Source of the DNA: Pyxidicoccus caerfyrddinensis
GTDB taxonomy: Bacteria; Myxococcota; Myxococcia; Myxococcales; Myxococcaceae
Assembly (NCBI RefSeq): GCF_010894405.1
Contig: NZ_JAAIYA010000011.1
Location: forward strand, 248,001 to 312,000
Direction: 5' to 3'
Length of the DNA stretch: 64,000 bases
This document shows positions 49,603 to 56,944 of this stretch, piece by piece (positions within the stretch are counted from its first letter, which is position 1; each line of letters starts with the position of its first letter). The position numbers and the translations under genes are program-made. Below the pieces are notes generated by a model. The model saw only the letters and a program-made list of their open reading frames with translations, was not told the origin of the DNA and did not search any database.

Positions 49603-50589
49603 ATGCCCGAGTTGATGTACCGCGAGGCGCTGAACCAGGCGCTCGCCGAGGAGATGGAGCGCGACGCCAACGTCTTCCTGATTGGCGAGGAGGTGGGCCG
49701 CTACAACGGCGCCTTCAAGGTGTCGCAGGGCCTGCTGGACAAGTTCGGGAGCGCGCGCATCATCGACGCGCCCATCTCCGAGCTGGGCTTCACCGGCATG
49801 AGCGTGGGCGCCGCCATGGTGGGCCTGCGCCCCGTGGTGGAGATGATGACCTGGAACTTCGCCATTCTGGCGATGGACCAGATCGTCAACAACGCGGCCA
49901 AGCTGCGGCACATGTCCGGCGGCCAGCTGCGCTGCCCGATTGTCTTCCGCGGCCCCGGTGGCGCCGGCGGCCGGCTGTCCAGCCAGCACAGCCAGGCGCT
50001 CGAGGCCAACTACGCGCACTTCCCGGGCCTGAAGGTGATTGCCCCGGCGACGCCCGCGGACGCCAAGGGCATGCTCAAGGCGGCCATCCGGGACGAGAAC
50101 CCGGTCATCATGTTCGAGGGCGAGCGCCTGTACGCCCTCAAGGGTGAGGTGCCCGAGGGCGAGCACGTGGTGCCGCTGGGCAAGGCGGACGTCAAGCGCG
50201 AGGGCACGGACGTCACCATCATCACCTGGAGCCGCATGTATTACTTCTGCATGGAGGCGGCCGAGCAGCTGGCGCAGGAGGGCATCTCCGCGGAGGTGCT
50301 GGACCTGCGCACGCTCCGGCCGCTGGACGAGGAGGCCATCCTCGCCAGCGTGCGCAAGACGAACCGGGTGATCATCGTCGAGGAGGGCTGGGCGCTGGCG
50401 GGCGTGGGCGCCTCGGTGGTGGACATCATCCAGTCGAAGGCGTTCGACGACCTGGACGCGCCGGTGGAGCGCGTGACGGGTCTCGACGTGAACATGTCCT
50501 ACGCGGCGAATCTCGAGAACGCGACCCAGCCGGACGCGACCAAGATCATCGCCGCGGTGAAGAAGGTGCTGTACCGCGAGGGAGCCTGA
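49603..50589 (+). CDS. pdhB: Pyruvate dehydrogenase E1 component, beta subunit
   Basis: Pairs with E1alpha to form the TPP site; the glutamate that activates TPP is in its N-terminal half (IGEEVGRYNGAFKVSQGL). The 328-residue protein has the family motifs ITWNFAILAMDQIVNNAAK, PIVFRGPGGAGGRLSSQHSQ and HVDTIDLRTLRPLDEE-like LDLRTLRPLDEEAI. CGGAGC precedes ATG 49603. It starts 53 bases after pdhA and ends six bases before the E2 gene. Confidence 0.97.
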   Translation: MPELMYREALNQALAEEMERDANVFLIGEEVGRYNGAFKVSQGLLDKFGSARIIDAPISELGFTGMSVGAAMVGLRPVVEMMTWNFAILAMDQIVNNAAKLRHMSGGQLRCPIVFRGPGGAGGRLSSQHSQALEANYAHFPGLKVIAPATPADAKGMLKAAIRDENPVIMFEGERLYALKGEVPEGEHVVPLGKADVKREGTDVTIITWSRMYYFCMEAAEQLAQEGISAEVLDLRTLRPLDEEAILASVRKTNRVIIVEEGWALAGVGASVVDIIQSKAFDDLDAPVERVTGLDVNMSYAANLENATQPDATKIIAAVKKVLYREGA

Positions 50590-50595
50590 ACGCGT

Positions 50596-52218
50596 ATGGC
50601 CACACCCATCCAGATGCCCAGCCTTTCCCCCACGATGAAGGAGGGAAAGATCGTCAAGTGGCTCAAGAAGGTGGGCGACAAGGTCTCCTCCGGCGAGGCT
50701 GTCGCCGAGGTGGAGACGGACAAGTCCAACCTCGAGATTGAAGCCTTCGACGACGGCTACCTCCTGCAGATTGTCGTCGGCGAGAACCAGTCGGCCGCCG
50801 TGGGCGCGCCCATCGCCTTCCTCGGCGCCAAGGGCGAGAAGGTGGAGGCCGGCAAGGCCGCCGCCGCTCCCGCCGCGAAGCCCGTGGAGGCCCCGGTCGC
50901 CGCGAAGGCTCCGGCCGCCCAGCCTCCTGCCCCACCGCCCGCCGCCAGTGGTGGTGCGAATCGCATCCCCGTGGTGATGCCGAGCCTCTCCCCGACGATG
51001 AAGGAGGGGAAGATCGTCAAGTGGATGAAGAAGGTGGGCGACAAGGTCTCCTCCGGCGACGCCATCGCCGAGCTGGAGACGGACAAGTCCAACCTCGAAA
51101 TCGAGGCCTACGACGACGGCACGCTGGCCGAAATCGTCGTGGGTGAGAACCAGATGGCCGCCGTGGGCGCGCCCATCGCGTACCTCACCGGCAAGGGCGC
51201 CAAGGCGGCCCCGGCTGCTCCGGCCCCGAAGCCGGCGGCGACCGCGGCTCCGTCCGCTCCAGCGCCCGCCGCGCCCCAGGCTCCGGCCGGGGGCCCGGTG
51301 GCGCCGCCGCGCCGCGAGGAGCCGGCCCCGGCCGGTGGACGGCGCCTGCGCGCCAGCCCCCTGGCGAAGAAGATTGCCCGCGAGCGCGGCCTGGACATCA
51401 ACCAGGTGCACGGCTCCGGTCCCTCGGGTCGCATCGTGAAGCGCGACATCGAGGAGGCGCTGGCGAAGGGCGTGGCGGCTCCGGCGGCCGCGGCGAAGAA
51501 GGCCCCGGCGCCCGGCGCGCGTCCGGCGGCGGGTGTCCGGCCCGAGCCGACCGTGGTGCCCCTCACGTCCATGCGCAAGGTCATCGCGCAGCGGATGTCG
51601 GAGGTGAAGCCCGGCGTCCCGCACTTCTACCTCACCATCGAGGTGGACATGGACGCCGCGGTGAAGGTCCGCGAAGAGGCGAAGGCGATGGAGCTCAAGG
51701 TCTCCGTCAACGACCTCATCGTGAAGGCCGTGGCCATGGCGGTGCGCCGCTACCCGAAGATCAACGTGTCGCTCCAGGGCGACCAGGTGGTCCAGTTCAA
51801 CACCGTGGACGTGGGCATCGCCGTGGCGCTGGAGGAGGGGCTCATCACGCCCATCCTCCGCGACGCGGACCAGAAGGGCCTGCAGGCCATTGCCACCGAG
51901 GTGCGTGAGCTGGCCGAGCGCGCCCGCAAGCGCGCCCTCAAGCCGGACGAGTACACGGGCGGCTCCATCACCGTCAGCAACCTGGGCATGTACGGCATCG
52001 ACCAGTTCGTCGCCGTCATCAACCCGCCGCAGGCCTCCATCCTCGCGGTGGGCGCGGTGGCCGACAAGGCGGTGGTCATCAACGGGCAGCTCGCGGTGCG
52101 CAAGATGATGACGGCCACGCTGTCGTGTGACCACCGCGTCATCGACGGCGCCATCGGCGCGGAGTTCCTGCGCGAGCTGCGCGGCCTCCTGGAGCACCCC
52201 ACGCGGCTGCTCTTCTAG
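50596..52218 (+). CDS. pdhC: Dihydrolipoamide acetyltransferase (E2) with two lipoyl domains
   Basis: Core of the pyruvate dehydrogenase complex; accepts acetyl groups and transfers them to CoA. The 540-residue protein has two nearly identical lipoyl domains (residues about 1-80 and 125-205; lipoyl lysine in each ETDKSNLEIEA), an Ala/Pro linker, the E3-binding domain (RASPLAKKIARERGLDI...GRIVKRDIEEAL, about 250-295), and the catalytic domain with the active site HRVIDG (His513, Asp517). It starts six bases after pdhB. The two lipoyl domains are strongly alike at DNA level, indicating recent duplication or conversion. Confidence 0.97.
   Translation: MATPIQMPSLSPTMKEGKIVKWLKKVGDKVSSGEAVAEVETDKSNLEIEAFDDGYLLQIVVGENQSAAVGAPIAFLGAKGEKVEAGKAAAAPAAKPVEAPVAAKAPAAQPPAPPPAASGGANRIPVVMPSLSPTMKEGKIVKWMKKVGDKVSSGDAIAELETDKSNLEIEAYDDGTLAEIVVGENQMAAVGAPIAYLTGKGAKAAPAAPAPKPAATAAPSAPAPAAPQAPAGGPVAPPRREEPAPAGGRRLRASPLAKKIARERGLDINQVHGSGPSGRIVKRDIEEALAKGVAAPAAAAKKAPAPGARPAAGVRPEPTVVPLTSMRKVIAQRMSEVKPGVPHFYLTIEVDMDAAVKVREEAKAMELKVSVNDLIVKAVAMAVRRYPKINVSLQGDQVVQFNTVDVGIAVALEEGLITPILRDADQKGLQAIATEVRELAERARKRALKPDEYTGGSITVSNLGMYGIDQFVAVINPPQASILAVGAVADKAVVINGQLAVRKMMTATLSCDHRVIDGAIGAEFLRELRGLLEHPTRLLF
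50614..51201 (+). repeat. Near-identical lipoyl-domain DNA copies
   Basis: DNA for the two lipoyl domains, 50614-50838 and 50977-51201, is alike nearly base for base across the first 120 bases, separated by an Ala/Pro linker. The offset is 363 bases. Confidence 0.8.
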
Positions 52219-52228
52219 GTCGCGACCC

Positions 52229-52260
52229 GCCCCGTGCTCCCTCGCCAGGGCGCACGGGGC
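52229..52260. terminator. Hairpin between E2 and small reverse gene
   Basis: GCCCCGTGC pairs with GCACGGGGC (nine pairs), with an inner CCCT/AGGG stem. It lies between convergent stops and has no T-tract, so could serve both directions or act with Rho. Confidence 0.45.
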
Positions 52261-52278
52261 CGGGGCAGGGCCGGCGCG

Positions 52279-52524
52279 CTACTCGCGCGTCGGCTCCTTC
52301 GTGCCCTCCATCTCCTCCTCGAGCTTGCGCTGGGCGTCCGTCACGCTCGCCTGCTGCTCGCGCGGGGTACCGGTGGGCAGGTCATGCTCCTCGCCCCGCG
52401 AGCGGCCCTCGATTCCGGGCCATGGCTCCGGCCGCGTGGCCTGCACATGCTCGATGTGCTCGGCGTAGCCCTTCTCGCCGCCCGCATTGCGCTTGTTCTC
52501 GTCCGGCTTGTCCTTCTTCGCCAT
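52279..52524 (-). CDS. Small highly charged protein
   Basis: An 81-residue protein, nearly all charged or polar (MAKKDKPDENKRNAGGEKG, ATRPEPWPGIEGRSRGEEHD, QRKLEEEMEGTKEPTRE), with no hydrophobic core, so probably natively disordered apart from the last helix. GGGAGGAC lies eight bases before ATG 52524. No motif or family recognised; the strong ribosome site supports it as real. Confidence 0.65.
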   Translation of the reverse strand: MAKKDKPDENKRNAGGEKGYAEHIEHVQATRPEPWPGIEGRSRGEEHDLPTGTPREQQASVTDAQRKLEEEMEGTKEPTRE

Positions 52525-52697
52525 GGCGCTGTCCTCCCGCGTTGAGTGACTCCGACGTGCCTCGTGGCGGTAACGGTGGGACGCCTCGGGCGGGCTGACC
52601 ACCCGCGAGCAGGCGGAATGGCTCGCTTCCCCGCCTGCTGGACAGGCATGGAAAAAAGCCCGGCAGCCGAGCGCGTTCGCTGCTTAACTTCGCTTCA

Positions 52698-53006
52698 ATG
52701 AACGACGACATGACACGCGAACGGCTTGCCCAGGGTGTGTCGGAGTTGGAGGCACGCGTGGGACAGCCGCTGCCACTTGCTCGAGCGCTGCACGAGGCCC
52801 TCCTCGGCGCGGTGTTCCCGCTCACCGCCGAGGAGCTGGCCCTGGTGGCGCGGGAGAACGAGGCCCCGCCCATGGTGCTCTCGCTGCTGGGAGGTCTTCC
52901 TCGCGGCCGCTTCGACTCCGCGGACGCGGTGGCCGTGGCGCTGGAGGGCGCGCTGTCCGGCGACGAGGCCTCCGACTCGCAGCCCCCCGTCACGCCCACG
53001 CGCTGA
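52698..53006 (+). CDS. DUF2795 family small protein
   Basis: A 102-residue soluble protein carrying the DUF2795 pattern: GAVFPLTAEELALVARENEAPPMVLSLLGGLPRGRFDSADAVAVALEGAL. The domain forms a compact helical unit found in diverse bacteria and its function is unknown. The gene is monocistronic; ATG 52698 lacks an obvious ribosome site. It is followed by 262 bases without a gene. Confidence 0.82.
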   Translation: MNDDMTRERLAQGVSELEARVGQPLPLARALHEALLGAVFPLTAEELALVARENEAPPMVLSLLGGLPRGRFDSADAVAVALEGALSGDEASDSQPPVTPTR

Positions 53007-53268
53007 TCGCGTGCACCCCACCGCGCGGCGCGCGAAGTGAGGCGGACAGGCTCGCAATCCCCGCGATTGCCGCCGCCTTCACTGTCACTGCAGGTTTTCC
53101 TCGGGAAGCCTCCCGCGAGGGAAGAGGGCCTGGGGGGATGCGACGCGTCAGGGTCTCCCCGTATGCTGCCTGGTGCGCGCCGCACCCGGAGAACGCAAGT
53201 GGGAGGAGGCGCTATCCTAGGCCCTACCAGCCTGGCCCCCTTCGGGAACCCCGGCCAGGAGGAGCGTC
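53007..53268. other. Gap with hairpin near the ribosome site of the kinase gene
   Basis: No gene is seen in these 262 bases. CCTGGCC (about 53230) and GGCCAGG (about 53250) form a seven-base stem that runs into the AGGAGG ribosome site of ATG 53269 and could reduce translation. Confidence 0.4.
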
Positions 53269-54425
53269 ATGAACCCGTCTGAACTCCCCGCGGTGCTGTA
53301 CGTCGATGACGACGCTCTGAACCTGCGGGTCTTCGACGCGAACTTCGGGCAGCGCTTCCGCATCTTCCGCAGCTCCTCGCCCAACGAAGCGCTGGCGCTG
53401 CTGGAGCAGCGGCGCGGCGAGATTGGCGTCATCCTCTCCGACCAGCGCATGCCGGGCATGACGGGCGTGGAATTGCTGGAGCGTGCGCGCACCATTGCGC
53501 CCGACGCCAAGCGCATGCTCGTCACGGCGTACGCGGACATGCAGGCCGTCATCGACGCGGTGAACCGCGGCCAGGTGACGCGCTACTTCGTCAAGCCGTG
53601 GGACCGCGCGGAGCTGCAGTCCGCGCTGGACGACGCGCTGAAGATTGCCCGGCTGGAGCTGCGCATCCGCGAGGTGGAAGGACGGATGCTGAAGTCCGAG
53701 CGCCTGGCCACGCTGGGACAGGTGACGGCGGGCATCGCCCACGAGCTGATGGGCCCGGTGGGCTACCTCTCGCAGAACGTGGTGTCGCTGCAGCGAGACC
53801 TCGCGAGCGTCATCCAGTACGTGTCGAAGCACCTGCAGGTGGACCCGAACGCGCAGGTGGCGGAGACGGTGGAGGACCTGCCCGCGCTCATCAAGGACCT
53901 GGCGGACGGTGCCGAGCACCTGCGGCAGGTGGCGCTGGGCCTGCGCGCGCAGGCGCGCGGCGAGGACCACGAGGCGACGGCGGACGTGGCCGAAGTCGTG
54001 TCCTTCGCGGTGAAGCTGGCGCGCGCGGAGGTGCGGGACAAGGCGCGGCTGACGAGCAACGGCGAGCCGGTGCGCGTCACCTTCGGGCCGGTGAAGCTGT
54101 GCCAGGTGTGCTCAACCTCATCGTCAACGCGTCGCAGGCCATGACGGGCACGGGCCGACAGGGCCGCATCGAGGTGCGGTGGTCGGCGCGCCCCGAGGAG
54201 GTGGTGCTCACCGTGGCGGACAACGGCTGCGGCATTCCCCTCGAGCTGCAGGAGCGCGTCTTCCAGCCGCTCTTCACCACCAAGCCGGTGGGCATCGGCA
54301 CCGGGCTGGGGCTGTCCATCTGCAAGGAGCTGGTGACGCAGTTCGGCGGCAACCTGCGCCTGTCCTCCACGCCGGGCGAGGGGACGGAAATCGAAATCAC
54401 CCTCCGGCGAGCCCAGCACCCCTGA
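53269..54425 (+). pseudogene. Response regulator-histidine kinase hybrid, frameshifted
   Basis: The reading frame from ATG 53269 encodes a receiver domain (DDDALNLRVFDANF, ILSDQRMPGMTGVELLER, KPWDRAELQ), a coiled coil, and the H-box GIAHELMGPVGYLSQNV, then runs into a different frame near 54106. The frame one base off continues with the N-box LNLIVNASQAM, G1 DNGCGIP, F-box FQPLFTTK and G2 GTGLGLSI, ending at 54425. One base is missing in GTG-TGCTC, where GTG-CTG-CTC is expected (QV-L-LNLIV). Without it the 53269 product stops at 54144 with 291 residues and lacks the ATPase domain. Either a true mutation or a sequence error. Confidence 0.85.
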
Positions 54426-54975
54426 GCCCGAAGGCGTTGCTCAGCATGCGCCACACGCGGTGCAGCGTCTCGCCCTCGGCGGGACGCACGCCTTCCACCA
54501 GGACCGCGCGGCGCGGCGCTTCGTCCTCCAGCGCGTACTCCACCACCAGCGCGTAGCGCGGGCCGGGCCGCTCCACCATGTGCACGGCCTTCACCGCGTC
54601 GAAGGGCACCAGCTCCGCGCGCGTGGCTCCGGGCGTCCACGCCAGGTGCTCCACGCGCAGCGACTCCGAGCGGAAGTGCAGCACGAAGCGCCGCCGGCCC
54701 AGCCGCGACTCCAGCCGCAGCGCCAGGCCCACCAGCCCCGCCGCGGCCAGGGCCAGCGCCGCCGCCGGCAGCGTGCCGCCCTCCAGCCCGACGAGCACCG
54801 CCGCGCCCACGGTGCACCCCAGTGCCACCCCCACGCACAGGCCCGGCAGGATGCGCCTGTCCCACGGGGGAGGCAGTGACTCGCCCACCAGGCGGCCGCC
54901 GTCGTAGCGCAGCCTCACGTCGCCCAGCAGGGCGGGCACCCGGTTGTCCAGCAACGCGTCCTCGAAGCTCGCCAC
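54397..54975 (-). CDS. Membrane protein of unknown function
   Basis: A 192-residue protein with two adjacent hydrophobic segments (LPGLCVGVALGCTVGAAVLVGLEGG and AALALAAAGLVGLALRLE, about residues 43-90), then a soluble beta-rich C-terminal domain (VLHFRSESLRVEHLAWTPG, LVPFDAVKAVHMVERP, YALVVEYALEDE) that resembles bacterial PH-like folds in pattern. The GTG at 54975 is the start that leaves the N-terminus coherent. Its last 29 bases overlap the end of the frameshifted kinase gene on the other strand. Confidence 0.65.
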   Translation of the reverse strand: MASFEDALLDNRVPALLGDVRLRYDGGRLVGESLPPPWDRRILPGLCVGVALGCTVGAAVLVGLEGGTLPAAALALAAAGLVGLALRLESRLGRRRFVLHFRSESLRVEHLAWTPGATRAELVPFDAVKAVHMVERPGPRYALVVEYALEDEAPRRAVLVEGVRPAEGETLHRVWRMLSNAFGLRGAGLAGG

Positions 54976-55044
54976 ACAAGCAGCATAGCGGGCCTCGAAG
55001 GCGAGCCTCGAAGTTGGCGCAGAGCTGTGAGAATCTCCGCGGAT

Positions 55045-56016
55045 ATGGATCTCCCGTTCGAAACCGGGGACGGCGAGGGTGGCGAGGGGGGAACACTCGC
55101 CTCGACGGTGTTGGTGGTGGACGACGAGCCTGTCGTCCTGGACATCTGCGCGCGCCTGCTGGAGCGCGAGCCTGACCTGGCGGTGACGCTGGCCCAGAGC
55201 GCCGAGGAGGCGCTGCCGCTGCTGGCGCAGCAGCGCTTCGACGTGCTGGTGACGGACAAGAACCTGCCCGGCCTGGGCGGGGTGGAGCTCATCGCCGAGG
55301 CGCGGCGCCTGCAGCCCTCGCTGGAGGCGCTGATGATTACCGCCTACGCCAGCTCCGAGTCCGTCATCGCCGCCTTCGCGGCCGGCGCCAGCGACTACAT
55401 CCTCAAGCCCTTCGATGACCTGCGCGTGCTGCGCGCCAAGGTGCGTGCCGCCCTGGAGCGCGGCAGCTCCGGCGTGCGCGTGCGCGAGCAGTCGCGAGAG
55501 GTGGCCCGCGAGGCCGCCGTGCTGCTGGCCGCCGGGCAGGACGCGCCCGAGCCCGCCCACGAGGCGCTGGAGGAGGAGCTGCGCGCCTACGAGGAGTCCG
55601 TGCGCGTGGGCCTCAACGGCCGGGTGGCGGTGGTGGGCAGCACCGAGGCGGTGGCCGTGCTGAGGGAGCACGGCTTCGAGACGCTGGAGCTCGCGCCCTA
55701 CGCGCCCGAGTTGCAGAGCGTGGACGTCGTCATCGTGGAGACGGGCGACCCGCAGTGGCGCACGCTGGCCGAGCGGCTCCAGCGCCGGCCTCCAGACGTG
55801 CTGCTGCTGGCCAGCCCCCAGGCCGACCTGGGAGACCTGCTGGAGGCGATTACGCTCCGCATGGACCTGGTGGGCTTCGGCAGCACCCACGGCGCCAGCG
55901 CGCTGCCGGAAAAGGTGCGGATGCTGCTCCTGCGCCGGGGTGTCGAGCGGGCACAGGACCGGCTCGCCTCCGCGCTCGCGGCCTTCCGCCAGAGCATCCC
56001 CACGCCGCCTGCCTGA
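55045..56016 (+). CDS. Response regulator with C-terminal receiver-like domain
   Basis: A 323-residue protein. Residues about 20-145 are a receiver domain with the phospho-acceptor Asp in VLVTDKNLPGLGG, conserved T in LMITAYASS, and Lys in YILKPFDD. After a helical linker (AYEESVRVGLNG), residues about 200-310 show a second alpha/beta unit (VAVVGSTEAVAVL, VDVVIVETGDPQW, PDVLLLASPQ) that looks like a degenerate receiver with Glu in place of the usual Asp. There is no output DNA-binding domain. ATG 55045 or GTG 55027 may be the start. Confidence 0.82.
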   Translation: MDLPFETGDGEGGEGGTLASTVLVVDDEPVVLDICARLLEREPDLAVTLAQSAEEALPLLAQQRFDVLVTDKNLPGLGGVELIAEARRLQPSLEALMITAYASSESVIAAFAAGASDYILKPFDDLRVLRAKVRAALERGSSGVRVREQSREVAREAAVLLAAGQDAPEPAHEALEEELRAYEESVRVGLNGRVAVVGSTEAVAVLREHGFETLELAPYAPELQSVDVVIVETGDPQWRTLAERLQRRPPDVLLLASPQADLGDLLEAITLRMDLVGFGSTHGASALPEKVRMLLLRRGVERAQDRLASALAAFRQSIPTPPA

Positions 56017-56096
56017 AGCCCGGGGCGGGCCCGTGTGGCCCACTCCCGCGGCGGCGCTCCCAGTTGGGGGCGCCGCATCGCCGTGGCCCGCAAAGC

Positions 56097-56128
56097 AAAA
56101 CGCCCACCTTCTTTTCAGAAGGTGGGCG
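56097..56128 (-). terminator. Rho-independent terminator of the tRNA unit
   Basis: Perfect 12-base-pair stem CGCCCACCTTCT/AGAAGGTGGGCG with a four-base loop. On the reverse strand four T residues follow. It sits six bases beyond the tRNA-Glu 3' end. Confidence 0.85.
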
Positions 56129-56134
56129 TCTTAG

Positions 56135-56206
56135 TGACCCTGCCGGGATTCGAACCCGAGTTTGAGCCGTGAGAGGGCTCCGTCCTAACCACTAGACGAC
56201 AGGGCC
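56135..56206 (-). tRNA. tRNA-Glu (CUC anticodon)
   Basis: Reverse-strand cloverleaf starting GGCCCTGTCGTCTAGTGG. Acceptor stem GGCCCTG/CAGGGTC has one G-U pair. The anticodon loop CTCTCAC carries anticodon CTC. The T loop GGTTCGAATC is canonical. The 3' CCA is not encoded. Confidence 0.93.
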
Positions 56207-56316
56207 AGACACTGTTTCAACCGGTGCTAACTGCTGGTGCTTCCTACATTTTCCGTCTGCCCTCGTCAACCATTCCTTCGTGCTGCTGGTTGCTTCGGAC
56301 CGCCGGGTTCTGCGAG

Positions 56317-56387
56317 CTGGGGAACTAGGATTCGAACCTAGATAAGCAGAGTCAGAGTCTGCTGTCCTGCCGTTAGACGATTCCCCA
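56317..56387 (-). tRNA. tRNA-Gln (CUG anticodon)
   Basis: Reverse-strand cloverleaf starting TGGGGAATCGTCTAACGG, with acceptor TGGGGAA/TTCCCCA, anticodon arm GCAGA-CTCTGAC-TCTGC giving CTG, and T loop GGTTCGAATC. No encoded CCA. It lies upstream of tRNA-Glu on the same strand, about 110 bases away, so they may share one transcript. Confidence 0.93.
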
Positions 56388-56472
56388 AGGACCCAACTGC
56401 GGCGCTTCTCTACCAACACCGCCTCTCGACTGCAACAACTTAGAGGCGGTGGTTGCTGCTGCCTGCCTGCTG

Positions 56473-56889
56473 CTACTTCTTCTTCGCCGGCTTCGGATTC
56501 TCCGGCTTCTTCACCGTCCTGGCCGCCTGCTGCGTCGGGACGATGTAGATGCGAACCTCGTCGTTCGCCTCGTAAATGTTCAAGCCCGCGAAGTTCTTCC
56601 CCGAGGGATTGACGATGTGGACCGCCTTCACGCCCGGCTGGTTGACGATCTGCCGGCGAGGGTAGTTCGAGGTCGAATACACGCTCTTGTAGTAGTCGAC
56701 CGTCGCCTCGAAATCCCTCGGCGCCCGGTAGCGGTTCTCGCCGACCTTCTGCGAGCCGTCCGGGAGCTGCGCGCCGCTGACCACCTCGGCGCCCGCCGCG
56801 GTTGCCCAGAGGGCGAACAGCGCCGTCCCGAGCGGGCGCGCCTTATAGAAATGGCGTTTCAGGCTGTCAAGCGCTCGCATCATGGACAT
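56473..56889 (-). CDS. Small secreted or membrane-anchored protein downstream of gltX
   Basis: A 138-residue protein with a hydrophobic N-terminal segment (LGTALFALWATAAGAEVV), a beta-rich core (GENRYRAPRDFEATVDYYKSVYS, VKAVHIVNPSGKNFAGLNIYE, DEVRIYIVPTQQ) and a Lys/Pro tail ending PKPAKKK. No known motif. ATG 56889 or ATG 56880 are alternative starts; there is no ribosome site. It lies 55 bases downstream of the gltX stop on the same strand and could be cotranscribed. Confidence 0.72.
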   Translation of the reverse strand: MSMMRALDSLKRHFYKARPLGTALFALWATAAGAEVVSGAQLPDGSQKVGENRYRAPRDFEATVDYYKSVYSTSNYPRRQIVNQPGVKAVHIVNPSGKNFAGLNIYEANDEVRIYIVPTQQAARTVKKPENPKPAKKK

Positions 56890-56944
56890 GGGCCGAAGAT
56901 AGGTTCCGCTTCCGTAGACGTCCACCGATTCCAGGTCCTGACGT

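Noticed and set aside
54100-54112. Programmed ribosomal frameshift in the kinase gene
   Set aside because: A -1 slip would give a sensible protein, but there is no X-XXY-YYZ heptamer and no downstream structure was evident; mutation or sequence error is simpler.
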